This document shows positions 25,681 through 35,680 of a stretch of DNA of 64,000 nt, one piece after another. Numbering within the stretch: position 1 is the stretch's first letter; each line of letters opens with the position of its first letter. Location of the stretch: assembly GCF_035818615.1 (NCBI RefSeq), contig NZ_JAYKZY010000002.1:64501-128500 (forward strand), in the 5' to 3' direction. The notes under the pieces were generated by a model. It saw only the letters and a list, made by a program, of their open reading frames with translations, was not told the origin of the DNA and ran no database searches. The DNA comes from Sphingobium sp. CR2-8. Lineage in GTDB: Bacteria; Pseudomonadota; Alphaproteobacteria; Sphingomonadales; Sphingomonadaceae. The translations under genes and the position numbers were made by a program.

Positions 25681-27867
25681 TCAGAACCGTGCGTTGATCC
25701 CGAGCTTGACGGCGGTCGGCGATCCCGGCGTGATATTGTTGTTGCTGTGGGCGTAGAGATAGTAGCGCTTGCCCAGGATATTCTCGACATTCACCTGCAG
25801 GCTCAGTTCCGGCGCGATAGTATAGAAGATCGCGCCATCGACACGGGTATAACCCGGCAGATAGACCTGATTGTCGGTCGCGGCGTAGCGCTTGCCCTGG
25901 TAGATCACGCCGACGCCCGCGCCCAGCTGCTCGATCGGATCGAAGCGGGTCCAGAGCGAAGCTGCGTGTTTGGGCATGTTGGGCAGCTGATTGCCGACTC
26001 GCACCGTACCCGACACATTGTCGAGGAAAGTGCCGTCCGAATAGGTATAGGCGCCAACCATGCTGACCTGCCTGGTGATGCTGCCCGCCGCGCTCAGTTC
26101 GACGCCCTTGGTGCGCTGGCGCCCGACCGGCACCGTGACCGAAGTCGCGTCATTGGGATTGCTGAGCGCCAGCACATTGTCGCGATCCAGTTGGAACACA
26201 GCAGCCGACACGTTGAAGGTCGGCACGATGTCCCACTTGGCACCGATCTCGTAATTCTGGAATTTCTCCGGGGCGAGGCTGGCGTTGGAGAGATTGAGGC
26301 CTGCCAGCTGATCGCCGCCGCGTGGCTGGTATGTGCGCGAATAGCTGGCATAGATGGACGCATTCTCGACCGGTTTGAAGATCAGGCCCGCGCGCGGCGA
26401 CCATAGGTCGTCGGTCACATCGAAAAATTCGGGCGATGTCACGCCGCCGCTGGTGCGGAAAGCGACGCTGCGGCGATCATGGACCTTCGTCTTGAAATGT
26501 TCGTAGCGCACGCCGACAACGATATCGAACATCGGCGACAGGGCGATCTGATCCTGCACATAACCGGCGACGACTTCGGCCAGGCCGTCATTATTGGCGC
26601 TGCTGGCTATCTGGGTCCAGGTGATGGGCAGGCGGATGTTCGAAGCCGAAATGGGCACCGTGACCGAAGCAGCGTTCCCGGCGAAACGGCCTTCCTGCCG
26701 GATATTGTCGCTTTCCTGATGGCCATATTCGCCGCCGATCAACAGCGTATGTTCGACAGACCCGGTATCGAACGCCGCATTGAAATCCGTCTGGTTGATG
26801 AAATTGCGGCGCTGGCTGGGCGAACGATAGGCCGAAATGCTGACCGTCGTCTCGGCCGCGTTCACGGCGCCGGGGAAGACGTTGGAATAGAATTTGCGAT
26901 AGTCGGCATAGCGGGTGCGGTTGCGGATCGAGATCGTGTCGCTGAACTTATGTTCGATGAACAAGGTGCCGGCGTCGGTGTTGGTGCCGGTCGTGCTTTG
27001 CGTGGGGTCGCCGAAAAACTGGCCGCGCGGCGTGCGCAATGGGCCAACGCTGTTGGTGGGCGACGCACCGAAGCGGGCAGGCACGCCGCGATCGGCGATG
27101 CGGTCATCCTGAAAATGTTCATAGCCCAGCGTGACGGTCGTGTCGGGCGACAGCTTGAACGAGGCGGTCGGGTTGAAGCCCCAGCGGTTGTAATTGACGC
27201 CGTCGCGATAGCTGTCGCTGTCCTGATAGACGCCGGTCACGCGGACCGCCGCGAAATCGCTGAGTGGCGTACCGAGGTCGAACTGGGCGCGCTTATGCTC
27301 GAAGCTGCCGCCTTCGATCCGGAAAGCGCGATGCAGGTTCCAGTCGGCGACCTTAGTTACGCGATTGACGATGCCGCCGATGCCACCCCGACCGAATATC
27401 ATGGCGTTCGGCCCCTTGAAGATTTCGAGGCGATCGATGTTGTAGAGGTCGCGATAGGTCTGGACGTCGTCGCGCACGCCATCGACGAAGAAGTCGCCGG
27501 TGGTCGAATTGCCGCGGAACACCAGCGTTTCGCGATTGCCTTCACCTTGGGCGGAAAAGACGCCGGGGACATAGCGGATGGCGTCGCCGATGCTGTTGGC
27601 CGCCTGATCCTCGATCTGCTTGACCGCAACGACGTTGACCGATTGCGGCACGTCGATGAGTGGCGTGTCCGTTCGGGTGGCGCTGATCGACCGGCTGACC
27701 TTGTAGGATGTTTGCGCCTCACTGTCGTCAATCGGAGTGTCAGTGACGGTGACCGAGCCGAGAGATTGTTCCTGAGCATGAGCCGGGCTGGCCATCATGG
27801 CAGCGACAAGCAGACCATGCGCCGTGGAGGCGCACAGAACGGACCGGACTATGGATGAGATTTTCAA
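25681..27867 (-). CDS. TonB-dependent siderophore receptor (catecholate type)
   Basis: The mature protein has a plug domain (TPLIDVPQSVNVVAVKQIED, then NIDRLEIFKGPNAMIFGRGG) and a 22-strand barrel ending in LGINARF, typical of Fiu/FhuE-like ferric siderophore receptors of the outer membrane. The longest frame begins at 27942, but that would put a Fur-box palindrome inside the gene. The TTG at 27867 (read KISSIVRSVLCAS after the initiator) gives a proper signal peptide ending AHA, so it is preferred. It lies downstream of the metal-efflux operon on the same strand. Confidence 0.88.
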   Translation of the reverse strand: MKISSIVRSVLCASTAHGLLVAAMMASPAHAQEQSLGSVTVTDTPIDDSEAQTSYKVSRSISATRTDTPLIDVPQSVNVVAVKQIEDQAANSIGDAIRYVPGVFSAQGEGNRETLVFRGNSTTGDFFVDGVRDDVQTYRDLYNIDRLEIFKGPNAMIFGRGGIGGIVNRVTKVADWNLHRAFRIEGGSFEHKRAQFDLGTPLSDFAAVRVTGVYQDSDSYRDGVNYNRWGFNPTASFKLSPDTTVTLGYEHFQDDRIADRGVPARFGASPTNSVGPLRTPRGQFFGDPTQSTTGTNTDAGTLFIEHKFSDTISIRNRTRYADYRKFYSNVFPGAVNAAETTVSISAYRSPSQRRNFINQTDFNAAFDTGSVEHTLLIGGEYGHQESDNIRQEGRFAGNAASVTVPISASNIRLPITWTQIASSANNDGLAEVVAGYVQDQIALSPMFDIVVGVRYEHFKTKVHDRRSVAFRTSGGVTSPEFFDVTDDLWSPRAGLIFKPVENASIYASYSRTYQPRGGDQLAGLNLSNASLAPEKFQNYEIGAKWDIVPTFNVSAAVFQLDRDNVLALSNPNDATSVTVPVGRQRTKGVELSAAGSITRQVSMVGAYTYSDGTFLDNVSGTVRVGNQLPNMPKHAASLWTRFDPIEQLGAGVGVIYQGKRYAATDNQVYLPGYTRVDGAIFYTIAPELSLQVNVENILGKRYYLYAHSNNNITPGSPTAVKLGINARF

Positions 27868-27887
27868 AGCAGGATCCCCCAATTTAT

Positions 27888-27906
27888 AATGCAAATGGTT
27901 ATCATT
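27888..27906 (-). promoter_or_regulatory. Fur-box-like operator of siderophore receptor
   Basis: AATGATAACCATTTGCATT (minus strand) has AATG/CATT arms and good dyad symmetry and resembles the classic Fur box. It is centred about 30 bp upstream of the TTG start, overlapping the expected promoter, so iron-dependent repression is likely. Confidence 0.72.
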
Positions 27907-28000
27907 CGCGGGGGAGGGTGAATAATCGTTAGGAGACGCCATACAACCGGCGGTTCAGGACATGGACATCTTGTATAGTAATCCCAATGTTCCGGTAATG

Positions 28001-29332
28001 TCAGCGCGCAAGCCGTACCTCTATGCCGAAGCCCGGCGCGGGCAGGATCGACGCCGAACCGCCATGCATCCGCGCGACAGCCGCTACCAGCGCGAGGCCA
28101 AGCCCATGACCATCTGTGGATCGGCTGGCTTCGGACCGGCTGAACCTGTCGAACAGCCGGGGCATATCCTCCGCAGGGACGCCCGGACCATCATCCTGGA
28201 CGGATAGCAGGAGGACATCATCCTGCGAGGAGAGCGTGATCGCAACCCGCGTGCCGGACGGGGTATGGCGCAACGCATTGTCGAGCAGATTGGCGACCAA
28301 CTGGCGCAACAGGCGGCGGTCACCGGAGAGACGGAGGTCGGGCGCGATGCTGTATGATAGGCTGTGGCCGGAAATCTCGAAATCGGGATCATAGGAATCG
28401 ACCAGATCCTCGACCAGGTCGGTCATGGACAGATTGCCGAAATCACGACGCAGCGTCCCGGCCTCGACCTCCGAAATGCGCAGGATGGCCGCGAACAGCT
28501 CCAGCAGTTCCTGCGATTCCGTAGTGGCTGCCTCTATCGCCGCCTTTTGTTCGGTCCCCTCGCGTGTCAGTGCCTCATGCAATCGGTTGTGCAGGCGGGT
28601 GAGCGGCGTGCGCAGGTCGTGGGCGACGTCACTCGATACCTGTCGCAGATTTTCGACCAGAGCGGCATTGCGGTCGAGCATGTGGTTGAGGGTCTGCGCG
28701 ACCCGGTCGAACTCGCTGCCGGACCCGTCGAGCGGCATGCGCTGGCGCAGGTCGCCGGCGATGATGGCCTGGGCTGCATCGTCAAACCGTCGTAACCGGC
28801 GCTGCGTCACTAGGCCCACCGTCCATGCGCCGCCGACGGTGAGCAGCAGCATGGTGGCGAAGGCCGCCAGAAACAGCTTCAGGATCGTAATGTCCATCTC
28901 GTCGATCACTTGTCGATCGACGGCGACCAGCAGACGACCGCCGTCGGGCAGTCGTGTAGTGAGCGATTGGGCAATGCCACCGTCCCGGCCATAGGGCAGT
29001 AGTTCGACATAGCCCGGCGTCGCGGGCACCCGCGCCTCGAAAGCGCCCGCCAATCGCTGTCCTCGCGCATCAAGCAGGATATAGCCCAGGCTTGCCGTGC
29101 TATGGGCCGCGTCCCGTTGTTGTATCAGCGCCGCCAGCCGGGCGCTGCCGCCGTCGCCGGTCCGGGCAAGCAACGCTCGGGTCTCCGTGGCGATGCGATG
29201 ATCGAGTTGCACCTCCATCGCCTCATGCACCACGACATAGGCCAGCACCCCGATCACGACCGTCGCAAGGGCGAAGACCAGGCTGACCATCGCGGTAAGT
29301 CCGAACGTCGTGCGCCAGGGGCGGCCCATCAA
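28001..29332 (-). CDS. Sensor histidine kinase of a metal-type two-component system
   Basis: The 443-residue protein has two membrane segments (about 10-33 and 155-178) around a periplasmic sensor domain, then HAMP. The HisKA box follows (SSDVAHDLRTPLTRLHNRL, with the phosphorylated His), then N, G1 and G2 boxes (LLDNALRHTP, DDGPGVP, GHGLGLAL). It would phosphorylate the adjacent response regulator, whose stop it overlaps by 4 bp. Position at the end of the RND operon suggests that it senses the pump's substrate, probably a metal ion, but the sensor domain does not reveal which. Confidence 0.9.
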   Translation of the reverse strand: MMGRPWRTTFGLTAMVSLVFALATVVIGVLAYVVVHEAMEVQLDHRIATETRALLARTGDGGSARLAALIQQRDAAHSTASLGYILLDARGQRLAGAFEARVPATPGYVELLPYGRDGGIAQSLTTRLPDGGRLLVAVDRQVIDEMDITILKLFLAAFATMLLLTVGGAWTVGLVTQRRLRRFDDAAQAIIAGDLRQRMPLDGSGSEFDRVAQTLNHMLDRNAALVENLRQVSSDVAHDLRTPLTRLHNRLHEALTREGTEQKAAIEAATTESQELLELFAAILRISEVEAGTLRRDFGNLSMTDLVEDLVDSYDPDFEISGHSLSYSIAPDLRLSGDRRLLRQLVANLLDNALRHTPSGTRVAITLSSQDDVLLLSVQDDGPGVPAEDMPRLFDRFSRSEASRSTDGHGLGLALVAAVARMHGGSASILPAPGFGIEVRLAR

Positions 29333-30003
29333 TCGCTCCGGATCATGTAGCCTGCGCCGCGCACGGTTTCGATCGCGTCGACATCGAATCCGGCGTTGAG
29401 CTTCGATCGCAGGCGGCTGAGATGGGTTTCCACGATGTTGGTCTTGGGTTCGAAATCGAAATCCCAGACGCGTTCCAGCAGCATCGTCCGGGTCATGACG
29501 CGATGGCCGTTGCGCATCAATTCGGCGAGCAGCGAAAATTCGCGTGGCTGGAGCGCCACCTTCCGGCCTGCGCGATGGACGGTGCGGCGGTGCAGGTCGA
29601 TCTCTATGTCACCGACCGTCAGTTTCGCCGTCTCGACTTGCGGCGCAGGGCGGCGGCCCAATGCATTGACGCGCGCCACCAGTTCGGAAAAGGCGAAGGG
29701 CTTGACCAGATAGTCGTCGGCACCCGCCTCCAGCCCCTCTACCCGGTCGGCGATCCGGCCGATGGCGGTCAGCATCAATATGGGCGTGTTGTTGCCCGCT
29801 GCGCGCAACATCTTGACCAGGGACAGGCCGTCGAGGCCCGGCAGCATCCGATCGACCACGATCGCGTCGAAACCACCGTCTGTTGCCTGGAACAGTCCGT
29901 CGCGTCCATCGGCGGCCACGCTCACGGCATGGCCGATCTCCCGCAGGCCGCGTTCGACGAAGTCGCGGGTTTCATGATCGTCTTCGATGATGAGGATGCG
30001 CAT
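29329..30003 (-). CDS. OmpR-family response regulator
   Basis: The 224-residue protein begins MRILIIEDDHETRDFVERGL and has a receiver domain with the phospho-accepting Asp in VVDRMLPGLDG. An OmpR/PhoB winged-helix domain ends GAGYMIRSD. It resembles CusR/CzcR regulators of metal efflux. The ATG at 30003 starts the receiver, and the longer frame to 30060 adds unrelated residues. It lies 8 bp after the outer-membrane factor gene and overlaps the kinase gene, so the pump and its regulators form one operon. Confidence 0.92.
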   Translation of the reverse strand: MRILIIEDDHETRDFVERGLREIGHAVSVAADGRDGLFQATDGGFDAIVVDRMLPGLDGLSLVKMLRAAGNNTPILMLTAIGRIADRVEGLEAGADDYLVKPFAFSELVARVNALGRRPAPQVETAKLTVGDIEIDLHRRTVHRAGRKVALQPREFSLLAELMRNGHRVMTRTMLLERVWDFDFEPKTNIVETHLSRLRSKLNAGFDVDAIETVRGAGYMIRSD

Positions 30004-30011
30004 GTCGTCTC

Positions 30012-31406
30012 CTACCCTATCGGGCGAGCGGGATCGAGTGGCTGTGGCGCGTCCTGCCATCCGCCACCCAATGCCCGGAACAGTGCGACATAGGATTGGG
30101 CCAGCAGAAGATCGGATTGCGCGCCAGCCAGGGCCGCGGTCGCCTGCGTGCGCTCCGCATCTATGGCGAGCAGCGGGGACACATCGCCCAGCCGCGCGCG
30201 CGATGCCGTGCGGCGGGCATAGAGCACAGCTTCGCTGGTTGCCTTAGCCAGCGCGGCATTGCGCTGGGCTTCCGCCTGCGTAACCGCCAACGCGGTTTCC
30301 ACTTCGCGCAGCGCCCGCAGGATCGCGACATCCCAACTGGCCAATGCGCCGCGCGCCTTGGCGCGAGCCTGCGCTATCCTGGCGCGCGCGGGTGCCTGAT
30401 TGGGAAAAGCCCAGGAGACGAGCGGTGAGGCGGTCGCGGCGAACCCTCCGGAGAGAAGGCCCAGCGCGCCGCCCAGATTGACCTTGGGATAGAGGTCCGC
30501 GCGGGCGACGCCGATCCCGGCGGTGGCGGACGCCAGCTTGCGTTCCGCTTCGCGAACGTCCGGCCGGCGCAGCAGAAGCGCCGCGCCATCGCCGATCGGA
30601 GCGCCCCCCTTCAGCCGGGGCAGCGCCGCACAGTCGATGGCGGCAATGCGCGGATCGGTCGGCGGCAGTCCCTGTAGCGTGGAAAGGCGAAAGCGTGCGC
30701 CGTCGCGCATGGCGTCGAAGGACGGCAGCGTGGCGCGGGACGAGGCGAGCAGGCTGGCCGCCTGCGATACCTCCAGCGGGGACAGTTCACCGGCGCGATA
30801 TTGTTCCTGCACGCCCTTGAGGTTGCGCTCCTGCGCCACGACGATTTCGCGCGCGATCCGGCCGACATGGGTCGCGCCGCACAGGTCGACATAGGCCAGC
30901 ACCGTGTCCGCCGCGACGGCCACGCGCACGCCGTCCAGCGCGGCGGCGTGCGCGTCGGTATCGGCACGCGCGGCCAGCGCGCCCGACCTTAGCCGCCCGA
31001 ACAGATCGATGTCCCAACTGATCGTCGCAGCGGCGTCATAGTCACTGGCGGACACATTGGCAGCGCTTGGTTGGCCGGATGGGTTGTCCACGCCCATGCT
31101 GCTTTCGATGATCGGCTGAGGCAACCGGGCGGCGTCAGCCTGTCGGATCGCAGCACGGGCTGCGTCCAGATTGGCATAGGCGACGCGCAGGTCGGCATTG
31201 GCGGCAAGGCTTGCCTGCACCAGCCTATCCAGTTGCGTATTATCGAACAGACGCCACCACTGGTGGGGCACGGGCGTGATCGATGCAGCGGCTCGGCTGG
31301 TGAATGGAGTGCTTGCCATGGGCGGCGCGACAGGGGCGGGCGGGATCGACGCGGCGGTGCAGCCGCCCGCCAGTAGGACGCCCAATGCGCCAAAACGACG
31401 GATCAT
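30012..31406 (-). CDS. RND efflux outer membrane lipoprotein (OprM/NodT type)
   Basis: The 464-residue protein starts with a lipoprotein signal (lipobox LAGGC, Cys at about residue 16) and has two OEP repeats rich in coiled-coil helices (for instance LRVAYANLDAARAAIRQADA), as in OprM and CusC. It forms the trimeric outer-membrane exit duct of the pump. Its start overlaps the permease stop by 4 bp. The family is certain; the substrate follows from the permease. Confidence 0.9.
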   Translation of the reverse strand: MIRRFGALGVLLAGGCTAASIPPAPVAPPMASTPFTSRAAASITPVPHQWWRLFDNTQLDRLVQASLAANADLRVAYANLDAARAAIRQADAARLPQPIIESSMGVDNPSGQPSAANVSASDYDAAATISWDIDLFGRLRSGALAARADTDAHAAALDGVRVAVAADTVLAYVDLCGATHVGRIAREIVVAQERNLKGVQEQYRAGELSPLEVSQAASLLASSRATLPSFDAMRDGARFRLSTLQGLPPTDPRIAAIDCAALPRLKGGAPIGDGAALLLRRPDVREAERKLASATAGIGVARADLYPKVNLGGALGLLSGGFAATASPLVSWAFPNQAPARARIAQARAKARGALASWDVAILRALREVETALAVTQAEAQRNAALAKATSEAVLYARRTASRARLGDVSPLLAIDAERTQATAALAGAQSDLLLAQSYVALFRALGGGWQDAPQPLDPARPIG

Positions 31407-34400
31407 GCTGTTTCTCCTTTCGCCGCTGCGCCCGGCTCGGTCGGCGCCGCTTGGTTCGGTCCTTGGGCATTCTCGCCGAAACGGGCGTAAAGCGCGGGCA
31501 TCAGGAACAGGTTGAGCAGGGTGGAGGACACCAGCCCGCCCAGGATCACGATCGCCATCGGATGCTCGATCTCGTGCCCCGGCGCATTGCCCGCGACGAT
31601 CAATGGCACCAAAGCAAGGCCTGCGCAGGCCGCCGTCATAAGGATCGGGACCAGCCGCTCCTCCGCCCCGCGCAGGATGAGCGTCGGACCGAATGGCTCG
31701 CCTTCATGCACGCGCAGATGATGATAATGGGACAGCAGCATGATGCCGTTGCGCGCGGCGATGCCGATCACGGTCACGAAGCCGACGAGCGAGCCGAGCG
31801 ACAGCAGGCCGCCGGTCAGCGCCACCGCCACCACGCCACCGACCAGTGCAAAAGGCAGGCTGATCGCGACCAGCGCCATGATCCGCCCGGACCGGAACTC
31901 CAGCCACACCAGGATCAATATGCCGATCAGGCACAGCAGGCCGGTCGTCCAAAGCCGCTGGCGCAATTCCTTCAAGGCGGCATATTCGCCCAGCACCTTG
32001 GCGTGATAGCCCTGCGCGAAGGATGTCTGCGACACGGCCTGCTCCACGGCACGCGCGACGGTGCCGAGGTCCGATCCGCTGACGTTCAGCGTTACGTCCA
32101 GCCGGCGCTGGCCATTTTCGCGCTTCACCTCATTGGGGGCCGGCTGGATACGGACATCGGCTATGTCGCGCAGGCGCACCGGCGTGCCTGCCGGCGTCTG
32201 GATCATCAAATCGCGCAGCGCATGAAGGTCGCCCCGGATCGTCGGCTCACCCCATATCGCGACGTCGAAGGCTTTCTGATCGCGATAGATTTCGCCCAGC
32301 TTCTGCCCCGCGATCAGGCTTTGCGCCTGACGACGCACCTCACCGGGGGTCAGGCCCAGCGTCGCCATGTCGGCCGGACGGGGCCGAATCTGGATCTGCG
32401 GCACCAGAACCTGGGATTCAACCTTGAGGTCGGCCACGCCGGCTATACCTGCGACCTTGGCCTTCAACCGGTCGGCCGCAGCGCGCAACTCGGTCTGGTC
32501 TGGGCCGAAGAGGCGTATGACGACCGTCGCGCCCGCGCCCGACAGCACTTCCTTGATCCGTTCGCGCAGATAGGTGAGGACATCACGGAACAGGCCTGGA
32601 TAGCCTTCGATGACCTCTTTGATCTTCGCCACGCTGCCGTCATAGTCGGCCTTCTCGTCCAGGCTGATCCACAATTCGGTGAAGTTCGGCCCGACCACTT
32701 CGTCGGCGGCTTCGGCCCGGCCGATATGCGCGCCGAAATTGCGCACGCCTGGAATGGCGCGCAGTTCCTTGGACACCTTTATCGTAATCCGGTCCATCGC
32801 CTCGATCGACGCGCCGGGCTTTTCCAACCAGTGCATCAGGAAATCCGTCTCACGAAAGTCAGGCAGGAACTGATCCTTGAACGTCGCATAGCCGATACCC
32901 GCCAGCAGCAGTCCACCGGCCACCACGCCTATCACCGTGCGTGGCGCAGCGATCAGGCGTGGAAGGGTTGCGGTATAGCGTCTCTTGAGGCTCACAACGA
33001 AGCGCGTATCCCGTTCCGCTTTGACCGGTGCATTGGGCAGCAGGAACAGGCACATTGCGGGCGTCACCACCAGCGCGACCAGCAAAGACGCACCGATCGC
33101 CAGCACATAGGCGATCGCCAGCGGCTGGAAGAAGGTGCCTGCTACCCCGCCCAAAAAGAAGATCGGCAGGAATACCAGCATCACGATCAGCGAGGCGAAG
33201 ACGACCGCCGAACGCACCTCCAGCGACGCGCCCAGCACGACGTCGAAGGCCGAACGGGGATTCTTTACCTCCCGGTTCAGTCGCAATCGGCGGGCGATAT
33301 TCTCCACGTCGATGATCGCGTCGTCGACGACCTCGCCCAGCGCGATGACCAGGCCCGCGATCACCATCGTATTGATCGTAGCGCCGCTCCATAGCAGGAC
33401 GAGGCCTGCGCCGAGCAGCGACAGCGGGATTGCGACCAGACTGATCGTCGCCTGTCGCCATTCGCGGGTGAACAGAAACAGCACGACCGCGACCAGAAAG
33501 CAGCCGATCGCCAACGCGCGGGTCAGATTGTCGATCGACCGTTCGATGAAGGTGGCCGGGCGGAAGATCGTGCTGTCGATCTTCACGTCCCTAAGGCCCG
33601 GCTTGATCTCCTCCAGCGCCGCCTCGACCGCGCGGGTCAGGTCCAGCGTGTTGCCGGTTGGCTGCTTTTCCACGATCAGCATGATGCCGGGGCCATCGTC
33701 GATGATCGCGTTGCCGATCGGCGCGGCATAGCCCTCGGTCACGCGTGCGACATCGCCGATCCGCACCGGGGCTTCGCCCGCCAGCTTGATGACGGTGCGG
33801 GACAGATCGTCCGGCGTCTGGATCGCGCCGGGCTGCTGCACGGCCATGCGCTGGTTCGCGGTGTCGACAAAGCCACCACCGCCGACCAGTACCGCATCGC
33901 CCGCCGCCGCGCGCAGTTCGTTCAGCGTCACGCCCGCTGCGCGCAGCCTGTCGGGATCGACCAGCACCTGCAACTGCCGATCGCGCATACCCCACATCGC
34001 GACATTGGCGACGCCCGGCACCGCCATCAGGCGCGGACGAATGGTCCAGCGGACCAGTTCGGAGAGCTGCATCTGGTCCAGCTTTTTGGACGAAATGCCG
34101 ATCTTCATCGCCCGGCTGGTGGACGAAAGCGGCGGCAGCATCACCGGCGGCCGTGCGGCGGTGGGCAGGCGCCCCTGCACCTGCGCGACCCGCTCCTGCA
34201 CCATCTGCCGCGCGCGCATGACGTCCGTGCCGCGATCGAGCAGGATCACAACCGACGACAGGCCCAGTACGGACTTGGATCGCAGCGTCGCAAGGTTGGG
34301 AATGCCGTTCACCTGCGTCTCGATCGGCACGGTGATCAGGCTTTCCACCTCCTCGGTCGATAGGCCGGGCGCTTCGGTCTGGATCTCCACCATCGGCGGC

Positions 34401-34528
34401 GCGAATTCGGGGAAGACGTCCAATGGAACGCTAGTGGAAGCGCGCAGCCCCAGCACAACTAGAAGGGCGGCCATCGCCAGCATCAGCACACGCTGGGTCA
34501 GCGCGGCGCGAACGAGCCATGCCAGCAT
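31403..34528 (-). CDS. Heavy-metal-type RND efflux permease (CusA/CzcA-like)
   Basis: The 1041-residue protein has 12 membrane helices in two repeats and two large periplasmic loops. It begins like CzcA/CusA ([20 protein letters not shown]). The helix-4 motif reads [15 protein letters not shown], which differs from the DFGxxVDGAVVxVEN that I know from CzcA and from the CusA version, so the transported ion cannot be assigned. It pumps its substrate from the periplasm or inner membrane using the proton gradient. It overlaps the adaptor gene by one base and the outer-membrane factor gene by four. Confidence 0.9.
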   Translation of the reverse strand: MLAWLVRAALTQRVLMLAMAALLVVLGLRASTSVPLDVFPEFAPPMVEIQTEAPGLSTEEVESLITVPIETQVNGIPNLATLRSKSVLGLSSVVILLDRGTDVMRARQMVQERVAQVQGRLPTAARPPVMLPPLSSTSRAMKIGISSKKLDQMQLSELVRWTIRPRLMAVPGVANVAMWGMRDRQLQVLVDPDRLRAAGVTLNELRAAAGDAVLVGGGGFVDTANQRMAVQQPGAIQTPDDLSRTVIKLAGEAPVRIGDVARVTEGYAAPIGNAIIDDGPGIMLIVEKQPTGNTLDLTRAVEAALEEIKPGLRDVKIDSTIFRPATFIERSIDNLTRALAIGCFLVAVVLFLFTREWRQATISLVAIPLSLLGAGLVLLWSGATINTMVIAGLVIALGEVVDDAIIDVENIARRLRLNREVKNPRSAFDVVLGASLEVRSAVVFASLIVMLVFLPIFFLGGVAGTFFQPLAIAYVLAIGASLLVALVVTPAMCLFLLPNAPVKAERDTRFVVSLKRRYTATLPRLIAAPRTVIGVVAGGLLLAGIGYATFKDQFLPDFRETDFLMHWLEKPGASIEAMDRITIKVSKELRAIPGVRNFGAHIGRAEAADEVVGPNFTELWISLDEKADYDGSVAKIKEVIEGYPGLFRDVLTYLRERIKEVLSGAGATVVIRLFGPDQTELRAAADRLKAKVAGIAGVADLKVESQVLVPQIQIRPRPADMATLGLTPGEVRRQAQSLIAGQKLGEIYRDQKAFDVAIWGEPTIRGDLHALRDLMIQTPAGTPVRLRDIADVRIQPAPNEVKRENGQRRLDVTLNVSGSDLGTVARAVEQAVSQTSFAQGYHAKVLGEYAALKELRQRLWTTGLLCLIGILILVWLEFRSGRIMALVAISLPFALVGGVVAVALTGGLLSLGSLVGFVTVIGIAARNGIMLLSHYHHLRVHEGEPFGPTLILRGAEERLVPILMTAACAGLALVPLIVAGNAPGHEIEHPMAIVILGGLVSSTLLNLFLMPALYARFGENAQGPNQAAPTEPGAAAKGETA

Positions 34529-35505
34529 CAGTGCGCGACCCCGAATTCTGTGCCGAACAATTCCATCGCCCCGGTAGTGACGACGCGCATATCCGGTTCA
34601 AGCCCGCGCGCTATGATCACGCCATCCGTTCCGGTCGATGCGATCTCCACCCGCTGGCGCACATAATGGTTGGCCGCGGTCTGGGCATAGACCCATTCCC
34701 CGCCATAAATGTCGCGCAGGATCGCGGAGGCAGGCACGGAAATACCTGCTGTCATCCGTCCCGTCGGTAGCTGCACGGCGACCCGCTGGCCGACGCGCCA
34801 ATTTTGTCTGCGATTGTCGATGGCATAATAGAGGTCTACCGTCCCTGCGACAGCATTGGCCGATGGCGGTGCTTGAACCGGGCGCGCGCTACTGCCAGCG
34901 TCGGTCGCGCCCAGCGGCCGGACCAGCGCGGAAGAGGATCGCCCGACGTTGGGGATATCCGTCCCCGACACGGAAACCCGCACCCACAAAGTCGACTGGC
35001 GCCCAAGCGAGGACACCGAAGGCCCCAGAAGGCGTCGCTGTTCGACCGCAACACTGGCCTGTGCCTGCGCGGTGGCGAACGCCGCTGCCGCCTCGTCGCG
35101 CGCGCGGACGCTACCTGCTTCCTCGGCGACCAGCTGGGTCGCCCGGTCCAGAGCAATGCGGGCAAGGCGGGTCTGCGCGCGGGTGCGCGCGACTTCGCCA
35201 TCGGCGGCCGCCTGTGCGGCGCCGATCTGGGCGAGGTTGCTGAGCGATCCGGTCGGGACACCGCCTGAGCCATTGGGCACGACGATCTCGCCGCTCGTCT
35301 CGCGCATCGTCGCGGCCTGCCCTTCGCCGACCTTGACCGTGGCGATGCCCAGCCGTTGTACGGCCTGCGGTGTCAGTGTGAGTCTGAGCAGTTCGGCTTC
35401 ATGCGCGATCGTCTCCGCCTTGGCCGGGGCCGCTGCAGGCGTCTTTGCTTTGTCACCGCACGCCGGGAGCGGCAACAGGAGGCAGAAGAGGAAAATGCGG
35501 TGCAT
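34528..35505 (-). CDS. RND efflux periplasmic adaptor lipoprotein
   Basis: The 325-residue protein has a lipoprotein signal (LPAC, Cys16), a coiled-coil hairpin around residues 90-150 (alternating Ala/Arg/Glu helices), and beta-barrel and membrane-proximal domains. It lacks a long His-rich metal-binding N-terminus such as that of CzcB. It is the first gene of the five-gene operon adaptor, permease, outer-membrane factor, regulator, kinase. The promoter must lie in the 175 bp shared with the divergent siderophore receptor, which also hold a Fur-box-like palindrome. Confidence 0.88.
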   Translation of the reverse strand: MHRIFLFCLLLPLPACGDKAKTPAAAPAKAETIAHEAELLRLTLTPQAVQRLGIATVKVGEGQAATMRETSGEIVVPNGSGGVPTGSLSNLAQIGAAQAAADGEVARTRAQTRLARIALDRATQLVAEEAGSVRARDEAAAAFATAQAQASVAVEQRRLLGPSVSSLGRQSTLWVRVSVSGTDIPNVGRSSSALVRPLGATDAGSSARPVQAPPSANAVAGTVDLYYAIDNRRQNWRVGQRVAVQLPTGRMTAGISVPASAILRDIYGGEWVYAQTAANHYVRQRVEIASTGTDGVIIARGLEPDMRVVTTGAMELFGTEFGVAH

Positions 35506-35603
35506 GGAGACTCGCCATCAGGGGAAACCGGCTATGTCTCTATCGGGGCGTGATGGAACCCTGCTCTCCGGAACTATACCAATTGTCCATCTTGCAAAAA
35601 AAC

Positions 35604-35620
35604 ATGCAAATGATTTGCAT
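35604..35620. promoter_or_regulatory. Fur-box-like perfect palindrome between RND operon and receptor
   Basis: ATGCAAATGATTTGCAT is a perfect 8-1-8 inverted repeat lying 61 bp before the receptor gene and 99 bp before the adaptor gene. It shares the core TGCAAATG with the site at 27888-27906, which supports a common iron regulator acting on both receptors. Confidence 0.75.
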
Positions 35621-35680
35621 TAGTGAAGTCTCGCCCCTATTGGCGCGGCGGATCGATGATGGGGGCCGAGGGGGATAAAG

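Noticed and set aside
26479..27858. A 459-codon plus-strand frame opposite the siderophore receptor
   Set aside because: The receptor is intact on the other strand with plug and barrel; the frame is a shadow.
31304..33394. A 696-codon plus-strand frame opposite the RND permease
   Set aside because: It is antisense to an intact, well recognised permease and its composition (rich in Arg, His, Gln and Asp) is that of GC-rich shadow frames.
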